DNA from: Luethyella okanaganae
GTDB lineage: Bacteria > Actinomycetota > Actinomycetes > Actinomycetales > Microbacteriaceae
DNA length: 64,000 bases
Assembly: GCF_042660285.1 (NCBI RefSeq)
Contig: NZ_JBHSTP010000001.1
Span: 310,001 to 374,000 of the forward strand
Direction of reading: 5' to 3'
Below, in pieces: positions 24,752-32,824 of this stretch. Position numbers and translations under genes: made by a program. Positions within the stretch are counted from its first letter, which is position 1. Each line of letters opens with the position of its first letter. The notes beneath the pieces are model-generated. The model was given only the letters and a program-made list of their open reading frames with translations. It made no database searches and had not been told where the DNA came from.

Positions 24752-25888
24752 CTAGAGATCTGCGTGCAGTTGCCAGACGCGCTCGGCGGCGTCGCGCCAG
24801 CTGAAGGCCCGTGCACGGTCCGCCCCGGAGATCCTCAGGCGCGCGGCTCGCTCGTCGTCGCCGAGAACGGCCGCGATGGACGCGGCCAACCGCCCTGGGT
24901 ACTCCTTCGCGGGCTCTCGAGCGACCGCGACCCCTGCGTCTCCGGCAACCTCGACGAGTGCCGGCGCATCGGAGTGCACGACGGGCGTCTCGAAGCGGAA
25001 CGCGTCGATGATCGACGAGGCGAATCCTTCTTCGAGGCTCGGGTTCACGAAAACGGTCGCACGCGCGAGTGTGACCGCGTAGTCCTCGTCTGAGAGCGTG
25101 CCGAGTGCGCGCACTCTGCCTTCGGGCAGTCCGGCCTCGTCGACGATCGCGGCAAGCTCGATCTCGCCCCAGCTGTCCGAGCCGAGGATGAGCAGCGGCA
25201 CGTCTGGGGCGCCGGATGCGCCCAGCCCTTCGATGAGGGCGGTAACGCCTTTTCTCGGCTCGAGGGAGCCCGTCGCGAGAACGAAGGTCTCGGGGAGTCC
25301 GAGAGCCAGTGCCCGCTTGTTCGCGTCGAGCGGCACCGACAGATTCGAGCGTCCCGCACCGGGGATCACCTGGACGCGGTCTCCGAAGTCGGCGATCTCG
25401 CAGAGCTGCTCGGCGAGCGCGTGGCTCGGCACGACGATCGCATCGGCGTGCTTCCGTGCGCGTCGCACCATGACCTTGTGCCAAGCGACCGTCGCGTTCG
25501 TGAACGACCCAGGATGGGTCCAGGCCAGCAGGTCGTGGATCGTGACGGCTATCTGGGTTCCATCGTTGAGACGATCGTGCCGCCGTAGGGGTGCGAGCAG
25601 CCCTGGCGCATGGATCATGCCACCACCGGGAGATGTCGTGAGCCCGAGTTGCCACGTCGCGGCGAGCTCGCGCCGGGCGAGCGTCGTCTTGTAGAGCCCG
25701 CTGAGACCCGGCAAGGCGGCTTCGAGCTGTTCGTATCTCTCGGGAGGCGACGACGAGACGATACCCTCGACCTCGCAGTCGAGGGGGGCGGTGGCGATGA
25801 GTCCACGGGTGAGCTCTTCGGCGTACCGGCCGATCGGCCCGGGAACCGGTGCGATCATCTGGTCCACGACGACGCGGAGCACGGTCAT
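24752..25888 (-). CDS. Glycosyltransferase family 4
   Basis: A 378-residue GT-B enzyme. The N lobe begins VLRVVVDQMIAPVPGPIGRYAEEL and has VTIHDLLAWTHPGSF and ADAIVVPSHALAEQL. The C lobe has FVLATGSLEPRKGVTALIEGL, LLILGSDSWGEIEL, VRALGTLSDEDYAVTLARATVFVNPSLEEGFASSIIDAF (EEGF as the E-x7-E start) and PVVHSDAPALVEVAG. This layout (MTxHDL, then GT1 lobe) is typical of GDP-mannose or dTDP-rhamnose transferases. The ATG overlaps the rmlD stop (25885-25888), which ties it to the rhamnose genes and favours dTDP-rhamnose as donor, though that is inference. Confidence 0.87.
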   Translation of the reverse strand: MTVLRVVVDQMIAPVPGPIGRYAEELTRGLIATAPLDCEVEGIVSSSPPERYEQLEAALPGLSGLYKTTLARRELAATWQLGLTTSPGGGMIHAPGLLAPLRRHDRLNDGTQIAVTIHDLLAWTHPGSFTNATVAWHKVMVRRARKHADAIVVPSHALAEQLCEIADFGDRVQVIPGAGRSNLSVPLDANKRALALGLPETFVLATGSLEPRKGVTALIEGLGASGAPDVPLLILGSDSWGEIELAAIVDEAGLPEGRVRALGTLSDEDYAVTLARATVFVNPSLEEGFASSIIDAFRFETPVVHSDAPALVEVAGDAGVAVAREPAKEYPGRLAASIAAVLGDDERAARLRISGADRARAFSWRDAAERVWQLHADL

Positions 25889-26739
25889 GAGATGTCCAGG
25901 GCGCCGGTGCGCGCGGCTTCGTCCAGGGCCTCTCTCCAATCGCGCATGGGGGCAAGGCCGGCCGTGCGCCAGGCCTCGTGTCCAAGCACGGAGTAAGCCG
26001 GCCGTGCAGCAGGCCGGATGAACTGCGAACTGTCCGTCCGGGTGATCCGCTCTTGATCGAGTCCAGACACGTCGAGCACGGCGCGGGCGAAGTCGAACCA
26101 GCTCGCGTGGCCGGAGTTCGTTCCATGGTAGATCCCCGTGGGTGCTCCGGCGTCGATCAGCATGACGATCTGACGTGCGAGGTCTCCGGTCCACGTCGGT
26201 TGACCGATCTGGTCGTCGACGACCCCCCAGCTGTCTTTCGACTTGGCGAGCTTGAGCATGGTCTTGGCGAAGTTCGAGGCGTATGCGCCGTAGGTCCATG
26301 CGGTACGCACGACATAGGTTCCATCCGGATGCTCTAGGAGCGCGAGCCGCTCACCCTCCGCCTTCGTGCGTCCGTACGCCGAGATGGGCGTATACGGAGT
26401 GTCCTCCGGATAGGGCTCCCTCGCCGAGCCGTCGAAGACGTAGTCGGTGGAGATCTGCACGAGTCGTGCCGCGTTCTCGGCGACGGCGCGCGCGAGATTC
26501 CGAGCGCCCGTCGCGTTGACCGCGAAGGCCTCGTCTTCGTGGGTCTCGGCATCGTCGACCCTGGTGTAGGCCGCTGCGTTGATGATCACATCGTGTCCGG
26601 CGGTTGCCGAGCGCACGGCGTCCGCGTCTGTCACGTCGAGGTCTGCGCGGCCGAGGGAGGTCACGTGACGACCGGCCAATGCGTGCTGGAGGTCACGACC
26701 GAGCATGCCGGACGCGCCAGTGATGAGATAGCGGCTCAT
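25885..26739 (-). CDS. rmlD: dTDP-4-dehydrorhamnose reductase
   Basis: A 284-residue short-chain reductase that makes dTDP-L-rhamnose, the last step of the pathway. It has the nucleotide motif YLITGASGMLGRDL at the N-terminus, IINAAAYTRVDDAE, LVQISTDYVFDGS (Thr), the catalytic YGRTKAEGE (Tyr-x3-Lys) and VVRTAWTYG. The C-terminal part holds ARPAYSVLG and the usual substrate loop. It reads with rmlB on the minus strand (6 bp gap) and with the GT4 gene downstream (4-bp overlap). Confidence 0.95.
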   Translation of the reverse strand: MSRYLITGASGMLGRDLQHALAGRHVTSLGRADLDVTDADAVRSATAGHDVIINAAAYTRVDDAETHEDEAFAVNATGARNLARAVAENAARLVQISTDYVFDGSAREPYPEDTPYTPISAYGRTKAEGERLALLEHPDGTYVVRTAWTYGAYASNFAKTMLKLAKSKDSWGVVDDQIGQPTWTGDLARQIVMLIDAGAPTGIYHGTNSGHASWFDFARAVLDVSGLDQERITRTDSSQFIRPAARPAYSVLGHEAWRTAGLAPMRDWREALDEAARTGALDIS

Positions 26740-26745
26740 AATGCC

Positions 26746-27732
26746 CTAGCTCAGTGCGGCGCGGGTTTTGAGGGGCTCCCACCAGTTGCGGTTGTCGCGA
26801 TACCACTGCACGACATCGGTGAGGCCCTGCTCGAAGGGAACTTCGGGGCGGTAGCCGAGCTCGGCCTGGATCTTGGAGATGTCGACCGAGTAGCGCAGGT
26901 CGTGGCCGAGGCGGTCCGCGACTCGATCGACAGAGGACCAGTCCTTGCCTGTCGCATCCAGCAGAAGCCGGGTGAGCTCCTTGTTCGTGAGCTCCGTTCC
27001 ACCGCCGATGTTGTAGATCTGGCCGGCGCGACCGCCGACGAGCACCATGGCGATTCCCCGGGTATGGTCGTCGACGTGCAGCCAATCGCGGATGTTGTCG
27101 CCCTCGCCATAGAGCGGAACGTGCTTGTCGTCGATGAGGTTGGTGACGAAGAGCGGAATGACCTTCTCGGGAAAATGATACGGGCCGTAGTTGTTCGAAC
27201 AGCGTGTGATCGAGACGTTGAGACCGTGTGTTCGGTGGTAACTGCGGGCGAGCAGGTCGCTTCCGGCCTTCGAGGCCGAGTAGGGGGAGTTGGGCTCGAG
27301 CGGGCGTTCCTCGTTCCAGGAGCCTTCGGCGATCGAGCCGTAGACCTCGTCGGTGGAGACGTGGACGAAACGTTCGAGGTCGTTGCGGAGAGCGGCATCC
27401 AGCAGCTGCTGGGTGCCGAGCACGTTGGTCTCGACGAAGATGCTCGCGTCGCGCACCGAACGGTCGACGTGACTCTCCGCGGCGAAGTGGACGACGGCGT
27501 CGATGCCGGGGAGGAGCTCATCGAGCAGACGCCCGTCGCGGATGTCGCCCTGCACGAAGCGGTACCGCGGCGAGTCTGCGACCGGTGCGAGGTTCTCCAG
27601 GTTGCCCGAGTACGTGAGCGCATCGAGCACGACGACCTCGGCGCCTTCCAGGCCGGGATAGGCGTCCTGCAGGGTACGGCGAACAAAGTTCGAGCCGATG
27701 AAGCCGGCTCCGCCGGTGACGAGGATCTTCAT
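26746..27732 (-). CDS. rmlB: dTDP-glucose 4,6-dehydratase
   Basis: A 328-residue extended SDR enzyme that converts dTDP-glucose to dTDP-4-keto-6-deoxyglucose. That product is used by rmlC/rmlD for rhamnose and probably by rffA for Fuc4N. Motifs: LVTGGAGFIGSNF, VVHFAAESHVDRSV, HVSTDEVYGSI (Asp-Glu catalytic pair), SPYSASKAGSDLL (Tyr-x3-Lys), TRCSNNYGPYHFPEKVIPL and GEGDNIRDWLHVDDH. It starts 74 bp from the divergent rmlC gene, so the two halves of the pathway share one regulatory region. Confidence 0.96.
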   Translation of the reverse strand: MKILVTGGAGFIGSNFVRRTLQDAYPGLEGAEVVVLDALTYSGNLENLAPVADSPRYRFVQGDIRDGRLLDELLPGIDAVVHFAAESHVDRSVRDASIFVETNVLGTQQLLDAALRNDLERFVHVSTDEVYGSIAEGSWNEERPLEPNSPYSASKAGSDLLARSYHRTHGLNVSITRCSNNYGPYHFPEKVIPLFVTNLIDDKHVPLYGEGDNIRDWLHVDDHTRGIAMVLVGGRAGQIYNIGGGTELTNKELTRLLLDATGKDWSSVDRVADRLGHDLRYSVDISKIQAELGYRPEVPFEQGLTDVVQWYRDNRNWWEPLKTRAALS

Positions 27733-27793
27733 ACGTCGAGTACCGTTTCCAATCGCTATATGACCTCTGTGATTCTATCGGGAAGCCGCTTGG

Positions 27794-27799
27794 TAGACT
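27794..27799 (+). promoter_or_regulatory. Candidate -10 element for a leaderless rmlC transcript
   Basis: TAGACT lies 7 bp before the rmlC GTG at 27807 and fits the actinobacterial TANNNT -10 pattern. No Shine-Dalgarno sequence is present (CTGGGC only), so transcription may begin at or next to the start codon. The -35 region is weak (TGATTC/GATTCT). Confidence 0.4.
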
Positions 27800-27806
27800 G
27801 CTGGGC

Positions 27807-28415
27807 GTGCAAATCCGCGAGCTGAAGGTCCCCGACTCCTACGAGATCACACCGAAACAGTTCGGCGACGACCGCGGGGTCTTCCTCGAGTGGTATCGCT
27901 TCGACAGGCTCGAAGAGGCCGTCGGGCACCCTATCGACCTCAGGCAGGCCAACACCTCCGTCTCTCGCCGCGGCTCCGTCCGTGGCATTCATTTCGCCGA
28001 CGTCCCGCCGAGCCAGGCGAAGTATGTCACCGCCATGCGCGGAGCCGTCCTCGACTTCGTCATCGACATCCGTGTCGGCTCGCCAACGTTCGGAACCTGG
28101 GACGCCGTCCGGCTCGACGATGTGGACCGCCGCGCCGTCTACCTTGCCGAGGGGCTCGGACACTGCTTCGTCGCGCTCACCGACGATGCCACGGTCAGCT
28201 ATCTCGTGACGGACGTCTACAGGCCGGAGCGTGAGCACGGCATCAATCCGCTCGACCCTGGCATCGCCTTGGCCTTTCCCGAGGAGGCCGGTGAGCTGCT
28301 CCTCTCTCCGAAGGACACCGAGGCGCCGGGGCTCGCAGAGGCGGCGGCTTCCGGTCTGCTGCCCACCTGGGAGGCGGCACGCGCCTACTACGACGAGCTC
28401 GACGGGAAGGCATAG
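27807..28415 (+). CDS. rmlC: dTDP-4-dehydrorhamnose 3,5-epimerase
   Basis: A 202-residue cupin-fold epimerase. Motifs: DDRGVFLEWYR, QANTSVSRRGSVRGIHFADVPPSQAKYV (RGIHF holds the catalytic His; Lys follows), VIDIRVGSPTFGTW, AVYLAEGLGHCFVAL and VSYLVTDVYRPEREHGINPLDPGIA. All match RmlC and not the related 3-epimerases such as EvaD. The GTG start has no Shine-Dalgarno site; see the -10 element entry. rmlA follows after 3 bp on the same strand. Confidence 0.93.
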   Translation: MQIRELKVPDSYEITPKQFGDDRGVFLEWYRFDRLEEAVGHPIDLRQANTSVSRRGSVRGIHFADVPPSQAKYVTAMRGAVLDFVIDIRVGSPTFGTWDAVRLDDVDRRAVYLAEGLGHCFVALTDDATVSYLVTDVYRPEREHGINPLDPGIALAFPEEAGELLLSPKDTEAPGLAEAAASGLLPTWEAARAYYDELDGKA

Positions 28416-28418
28416 TCC

Positions 28419-29288
28419 ATGCGCGGAATCATTCTCGCCGGAGGATCCGGGACCCGGCTCTGGCCGATCACCAAGGGCATCTCGAAGCAGCTCATGCCGA
28501 TCTATGACAAGCCGATGATCTACTATCCGCTCTCGACGCTCATGATGGCGGGAATCAGCGAGATCCTCATCATCACGACGCCCGAGTACAATGAGCAGTT
28601 CCGTGCCCTTCTCGGTGACGGCTCCGACCTCGGAATCCGACTCGAATATGCCGTGCAGCCATCGCCGGACGGTCTCGCCCAGGCATTCATCATCGGCGAG
28701 GAGTTCATCGGCGACGAGAGTGTCGCCCTGGTTCTCGGTGACAACATCTTCCACGGTACGGGGCTCGGATCGTCGCTTCGGCACAACGCCGACATCGATG
28801 GTGCCGTGATCTTCGCCTATCAGGTCAGCAACCCGACCGCTTATGGGGTCGTCGAGTTCGACGGTGGCTTCACCGCTCTGTCTATCGAAGAGAAGCCGGT
28901 GAGACCGAAGAGCAACTATGCGGTTCCCGGACTGTACTTCTACGACAACTCGGTCGTCGAGATCGCCAAGACGATCGAGCCGAGCGCGCGCGGCGAGCTC
29001 GAGATCAGCACCGTCAATGAGCGCTACCTCGAGCAAGGCCGTCTCCAGGTCCAGGTCCTCGATCGTGGCACGGCCTGGCTGGACACGGGAACCTTCGAGT
29101 CGATGATGCAAGCGTCGGAGTATGTGCGTGTCATCGAGGATAGACAGGGCTTCAAGATCGGCTGCATCGAGGAGATCGCCTGGCGTGCCGGGTGGATCGA
29201 CGACGACAAGCTCGCCCAGCTTGCGGGATCGCTCGTGAAGAGCGGCTACGGCTCGTACCTCAAGCAGCTACTCGAACTCCCGTCCTGA
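28419..29288 (+). CDS. rmlA: Glucose-1-phosphate thymidylyltransferase
   Basis: A 289-residue nucleotidyltransferase that makes dTDP-glucose and thereby opens both the rhamnose and Fuc4N routes. Motifs: IILAGGSGTRLWPITKGISKQL (nucleotide-binding loop), PIYDKPMIYYPL, ALVLGDNIFHGTGL (metal Asp), SIEEKPVRPKSNYAVPGLYFYD and RGTAWLDTGTFESM. Length and motifs fit the standard RmlA family. It starts 3 bp after rmlC, and its last 21 bp overlap the end of the convergent wbbL-like gene (29268-29288). Confidence 0.96.
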   Translation: MRGIILAGGSGTRLWPITKGISKQLMPIYDKPMIYYPLSTLMMAGISEILIITTPEYNEQFRALLGDGSDLGIRLEYAVQPSPDGLAQAFIIGEEFIGDESVALVLGDNIFHGTGLGSSLRHNADIDGAVIFAYQVSNPTAYGVVEFDGGFTALSIEEKPVRPKSNYAVPGLYFYDNSVVEIAKTIEPSARGELEISTVNERYLEQGRLQVQVLDRGTAWLDTGTFESMMQASEYVRVIEDRQGFKIGCIEEIAWRAGWIDDDKLAQLAGSLVKSGYGSYLKQLLELPS

Positions 29289-30185
29289 GCGTCGTCGTCG
29301 CTCCCGAACGAGCTCGGACGTGGTTCGCTCGCCTCGGCGGGAGCGGCGCTCAGCGACGAGTGAACGCAGGCGGAGTCCGGCGAGGAGCGCCGTGCGCACC
29401 GGCCACATCACAGGCGAGGAGTACTTCTTCGAGATGAAGCGCTCTGCGCTGCGATGGTGGGCTCTGACCATCGCAACGGAGGAGCCGGAGGTCGAGTGCG
29501 CGCCTGTGTGCACGACCTCCGCCGCCGGCTGGTAGATGTTGTGCCAGTCGTTTTTTGCGAAACGGTAGCCCAGGTCGACGTCCTCGAAGTACATGAAGAA
29601 GCCTTCGTCGAAGCCGCCGCCAGCCTCGAAGGCTGAACGGCGCACGAGGAGGCATGCGCCTGAGAGCCAGCCTGCGGCGCGGGGGCGATCCGTCGCCGTG
29701 TCGGCGTGGTAGCGGGCGGTCCAGGGATTCCCGGGCCAGATGTTCGCGAACAGGCCGTGGCCGATGCCGACGCGGATCGACGGCACCGCGCGGGCGGAGG
29801 GGTAGACGGTGCCGTCGTCGTTGCGGATGAGCGGCCCGACGCTCGCTGCGCGCGCATCGGACTCAGCGGTACGGCGCAGCGTGTCGATCGAGCCTGGCAA
29901 GAAGGTGACATCCGGATTCGTGATGACGACCCACTCGACCTCGGGTGGCAGGGTGGCGACCGCCGCATTGATGGCGCCGCCGTAGCCCCGGTTGCTCGTC
30001 ATCGGCAGGTAGCTGCCCCCCGTTGCGGAGACGATCTCCTTCGCGCGGCCGGTACCGGGCAGGTTGTCGGCCGCGACGATCAGCAGGGGGTGGGTTGTGG
30101 CGTCACAGAGGCTCGCGAAAAGCGCGGCGAGGGCGTCGTCCGATCCGTAGCTGACGGTGACGAGTGCAAGTGCAGTGGACGTCAT
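29268..30185 (-). CDS. wbbL: WbbL-like rhamnosyltransferase (GT2)
   Basis: A 305-residue GT2 enzyme that resembles mycobacterial WbbL (Rv3265c). WbbL adds L-rhamnose to GlcNAc-pyrophosphoryl-decaprenol, forming the linker of the cell-wall polymer. Shared segments are TSNRGYGGAINAAV, VVITNPDVTFLPGSID (DV metal site), VGPLIRNDDGTVYPSARAVPS, IWPGNPWTARYHADT, AAGWLSGACLLVRRSAFEAGGGFDEGFFMYFEDVDLGYR and VVHTGAHSTSG. It needs dTDP-rhamnose from the neighbouring rml genes. Its 3' end overlaps rmlA, and it lies 27 bp downstream of the wzt stop region on the same strand's far side. The linker role is inferred from the mycobacterial homologue. Confidence 0.85.
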   Translation of the reverse strand: MTSTALALVTVSYGSDDALAALFASLCDATTHPLLIVAADNLPGTGRAKEIVSATGGSYLPMTSNRGYGGAINAAVATLPPEVEWVVITNPDVTFLPGSIDTLRRTAESDARAASVGPLIRNDDGTVYPSARAVPSIRVGIGHGLFANIWPGNPWTARYHADTATDRPRAAGWLSGACLLVRRSAFEAGGGFDEGFFMYFEDVDLGYRFAKNDWHNIYQPAAEVVHTGAHSTSGSSVAMVRAHHRSAERFISKKYSSPVMWPVRTALLAGLRLRSLVAERRSRRGERTTSELVRERRRRSGREFE

Positions 30186-30212
30186 TTCTTCGATGATATC
30201 GAGGTGTCCGGC

Positions 30213-31433
30213 TCAGCTGTCGGCCGACGTCTCGATTCGGCCGCTCGCCGCGAACTGGACGAAGCCTGCACCCGATGGGTCCGCCGTGAAGTCGAGGTGC
30301 CCTGCGGGGTTGACGGAGGCGATGATATGCCCATCGGGTGTCGTCGCTCCGGCACTCAGCACGAGCTGACTCGAGGAGAAGTTCGTGGCGGGGACGGAGA
30401 AACTCACCCTGTAACGGCCGGGCGTGTCGGGCAGCTCCATTCCGAGGCCTTCGGTATTCAGCCTGTAGACCGTCTGACCGAGCGGATTTGCCAACGTAAA
30501 GCCCGTGATCCAGGAGAGGGTCTCCTTGAGCTGGGCGTCGATCGTGATGGTGAGGTCGGTTCCCGGCTCGACGGGGCCGTCGATCGCGACTCCGGCGCCA
30601 TCGGTCACGGAGACACCGTGAATCGTGAGCGGCTCGGCGAGCGTGACGCGGTGGCGCTGCGCCGACTCCTGCTCGGCTTCGACGCGATCGCGTTCGTAGC
30701 CCTCGCGGAGCGTGCGGATGCCCTCGCCGACATCGCCGTCGTGCACCACCTTGCCTGCGTCGAGAACGACGGCGCGCGTGCAGATCTCGGCCACCTGGTC
30801 GGCGGAGTGGCTGACGAGCACGATCGTTCGGCCCTCGAGTTGGAACTGGCGGATCTTCGTCATGCACTTCAGCTGGAACGGCTCGTCGCCGACCGCGAGG
30901 ACTTCGTCGACGAGGAGCAGATCGGGGTTTGAGTGCACCGCGACGGCGAACGCTAGCCGCACGTACATGCCGGACGAGTAGAACTTCACCTGGGAATCGA
31001 TGAACTCTCCGATGCCGGAGAACTCGACGATCTCTTCGAAGACGGCATCGGTCTCGGGACGGCTCATGCCGAGGATCGCAGCATTCAGGTAGACGTTCTC
31101 TCGGCCGGAGAGGTCGGGGTGGAAGCCCGCGCCGAGCTCGAGCAGAGCGGCGACACGGCCGCGCCGCTCGACGACCCCGCCGGATGGGTCGATGATGCCG
31201 CCGATGACCTTTAGGAGTGTGCTCTTGCCCGAGCCGTTGTGGCCGATCAGGCCGACTGTCTCGCCGAGTTGGATCTCGAGGGAGACGTTCGAAAGCGCCC
31301 AGAAGTCGGAGCGCGACTGTTTGCGCGACGTGAAGTAGAGCGCGCGGTCCTTCAACGACTTGTCCTTGTGCAGGATGAAGCGCTTGGAGACGTCATCCAG
31401 CCGGACGATGGGGATGGAAGCGGTTTTTGGCAT
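30213..31433 (-). CDS. wzt: Polysaccharide ABC exporter ATPase with C-terminal extension (Wzt type)
   Basis: A 406-residue ATPase. The nucleotide-binding domain (1-245) has Walker A GHNGSGKST (64-72), ELGAGFHPDLSGRENVYLN, signature FYSSGMYVRLAFAVA, Walker B LLLVDEVLAVGDE and the switch VLVSHS. Residues ~260-406 form an extra beta-rich domain (LTIHGVSVTDGAG...TDLTITIDAQLKE...GRYRVSFSVPATNF). This is where Wzt proteins of O-antigen exporters bind the finished, end-capped glycan. That suggests export of a complete polymer rather than single repeats. The start codon abuts the wzm stop with no gap. Confidence 0.92.
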   Translation of the reverse strand: MPKTASIPIVRLDDVSKRFILHKDKSLKDRALYFTSRKQSRSDFWALSNVSLEIQLGETVGLIGHNGSGKSTLLKVIGGIIDPSGGVVERRGRVAALLELGAGFHPDLSGRENVYLNAAILGMSRPETDAVFEEIVEFSGIGEFIDSQVKFYSSGMYVRLAFAVAVHSNPDLLLVDEVLAVGDEPFQLKCMTKIRQFQLEGRTIVLVSHSADQVAEICTRAVVLDAGKVVHDGDVGEGIRTLREGYERDRVEAEQESAQRHRVTLAEPLTIHGVSVTDGAGVAIDGPVEPGTDLTITIDAQLKETLSWITGFTLANPLGQTVYRLNTEGLGMELPDTPGRYRVSFSVPATNFSSSQLVLSAGATTPDGHIIASVNPAGHLDFTADPSGAGFVQFAASGRIETSADS

Positions 31434-32351
31434 CTAGAGTTCCTGAGCGAAGTTGCTTTGCAGGCGGGAGAACACCCGCTGGCCGATCCAGAGGAGTACG
31501 AGGCTGACGCCGAGCGCCGTGAGCATGCGCCATTCGAGGCCGGGCGGCCAGTATTGAGCGGTATCGAGTGTCCCTGCGACCCACATCGCCTTCTGCATGC
31601 CGAGGGCGGCAAGGGTGACAGGATTGGCCAGGTAGATCTCCTCGACCCAGGAGCCGTGGAGCGTGCCGTTGACGAAGGTGATCGAGTAAACGATCGGCGA
31701 AGCCCAGAACAGGATGAGCAGAATGATCTCGACCAGGTGCTGGACATCGCGCAGATAGACGTTGATCGCCGCGAGGGCGAGCGCGAAAGCGGTCGCGAAC
31801 ACGACAATGAGCGCGATCGAGAGGGGCACGAGGAGGAGGTCAGGATGCAGCGGGGCCCGGCCGAGGACGAGTGTCGCCGCTACAAGGATGATGAACTGGA
31901 CGAGGAAGTTGAACAGCGCGCTGCCCACCGAGGCGAGGGGGAAGATCTCGCGCGGCAGATAGACCTTTTTGACGAGGCCTGAGTTCGAGACGATCGACAT
32001 CGTGCCTGCGCTGATGATCTCGCTGTAGAGGCCCCAGACGGTGAGGCCTGTGAAGACGAAGATCGCGAAGTCGGGGATCTGCCTGGCCGCTCCGAGGAAC
32101 TGGCCGATCGCGACGTAATAGATGAGGAGCTGGGCGAGGGGCCGCAGGAGCGACCACACGATGCCGAGGCTGCTGTTCTTGTAGCGGGCGCGCAGTTCGC
32201 GGCTGACGAGTAGGCCGAGCAGGTGCCGATAGTCCCAGATCTCGCGTATGGACGCTATCGTTCCGCGATGGCCGCCCGCTGCCCGCCCGACACGGGTCAT
32301 CGGTTCGGTGAGGATACGCTGAGCGCGCGCCTCCTCGGGGGTTGTCGACAT
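31434..32351 (-). CDS. wzm: Polysaccharide ABC exporter permease (Wzm type)
   Basis: A 305-residue ABC-2 type permease with six predicted helices. The N-terminal cytoplasmic helix reads IREIWDYRHLLGLLVSRELRARYKNSSLG, the family hallmark before helix 1; then IVWSLLRPLAQLLIYYVAIGQFL, FLVQFIILVAATLVLG, IALIVVFATAFALALAAINVYLRDVQHLVEIILLILFWASPIVYS and the terminal helix. ATG 32351 is chosen because the upstream frame is unlike the family. It diverges from the coiled-coil gene at 32528. Together with wzt it makes the pore and motor of a glycan exporter. Confidence 0.92.
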   Translation of the reverse strand: MSTTPEEARAQRILTEPMTRVGRAAGGHRGTIASIREIWDYRHLLGLLVSRELRARYKNSSLGIVWSLLRPLAQLLIYYVAIGQFLGAARQIPDFAIFVFTGLTVWGLYSEIISAGTMSIVSNSGLVKKVYLPREIFPLASVGSALFNFLVQFIILVAATLVLGRAPLHPDLLLVPLSIALIVVFATAFALALAAINVYLRDVQHLVEIILLILFWASPIVYSITFVNGTLHGSWVEEIYLANPVTLAALGMQKAMWVAGTLDTAQYWPPGLEWRMLTALGVSLVLLWIGQRVFSRLQSNFAQEL

Positions 32352-32527
32352 CGTGAGCCTCTCGGGGTCGGGATCGATCCAGAGAATCCTATCGACTTGC
32401 GCTGCGTATCCCGATCGTGCGATGCACAGCGACCTCGCAGCTTCCGTGTCTATGTCTAATGGCGCTCTACTCGTTCGAGCGCGGCGGTACAATTCGAGGC
32501 GACGTGATAGCCGACGAGAGTGATTCG

Positions 32528-32824
32528 ATGACCGAGCAGCACACTGAGACCGTACACAGCGAGAGAGAAGCCTTCCGGGTGCTCCAGCGGGAACGCGATG
32601 AGCTTCTGATCAGTGTCAGGGAGCTCAGCCACGCGCAGCTCATCGCTCGCGACATCGAGGTCGGACTGCGCTCCGAGCTGATGCAGGCACGTATCGACCT
32701 CGAAAACGCCGAAGGACGCACGATCCACACGGTGGGCCTCATCCGGAAGTCCACGACGTGGAAGATCGGTCGTATCGTGACGAAGCCGGTCGGACTCGTC
32801 CGTCGACTCCTCGGGCGCAAATGA
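32528..32824 (+). CDS. Small coiled-coil protein, second copy of the module
   Basis: A 98-residue protein with a long predicted coiled coil (VHSEREAFRVLQRERDELLISV through LRSELMQARIDLENAEG) and a basic C-terminal segment RKSTTWKIGRIVTKPVGLVRR. It is the paralogue of the 23021-23314 product by length, layout and the S-x-x-W-K/R-I-G-R motif, and it overlaps the next GT2 gene in the same way (ATGA, 32821-32824). The ATG at 32528 matches the paralogue length. A GTG at 32504 with GAGG four bases before it is an equally possible start and would add eight residues. No biochemical function is known. Confidence 0.7.
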   Translation: MTEQHTETVHSEREAFRVLQRERDELLISVRELSHAQLIARDIEVGLRSELMQARIDLENAEGRTIHTVGLIRKSTTWKIGRIVTKPVGLVRRLLGRK

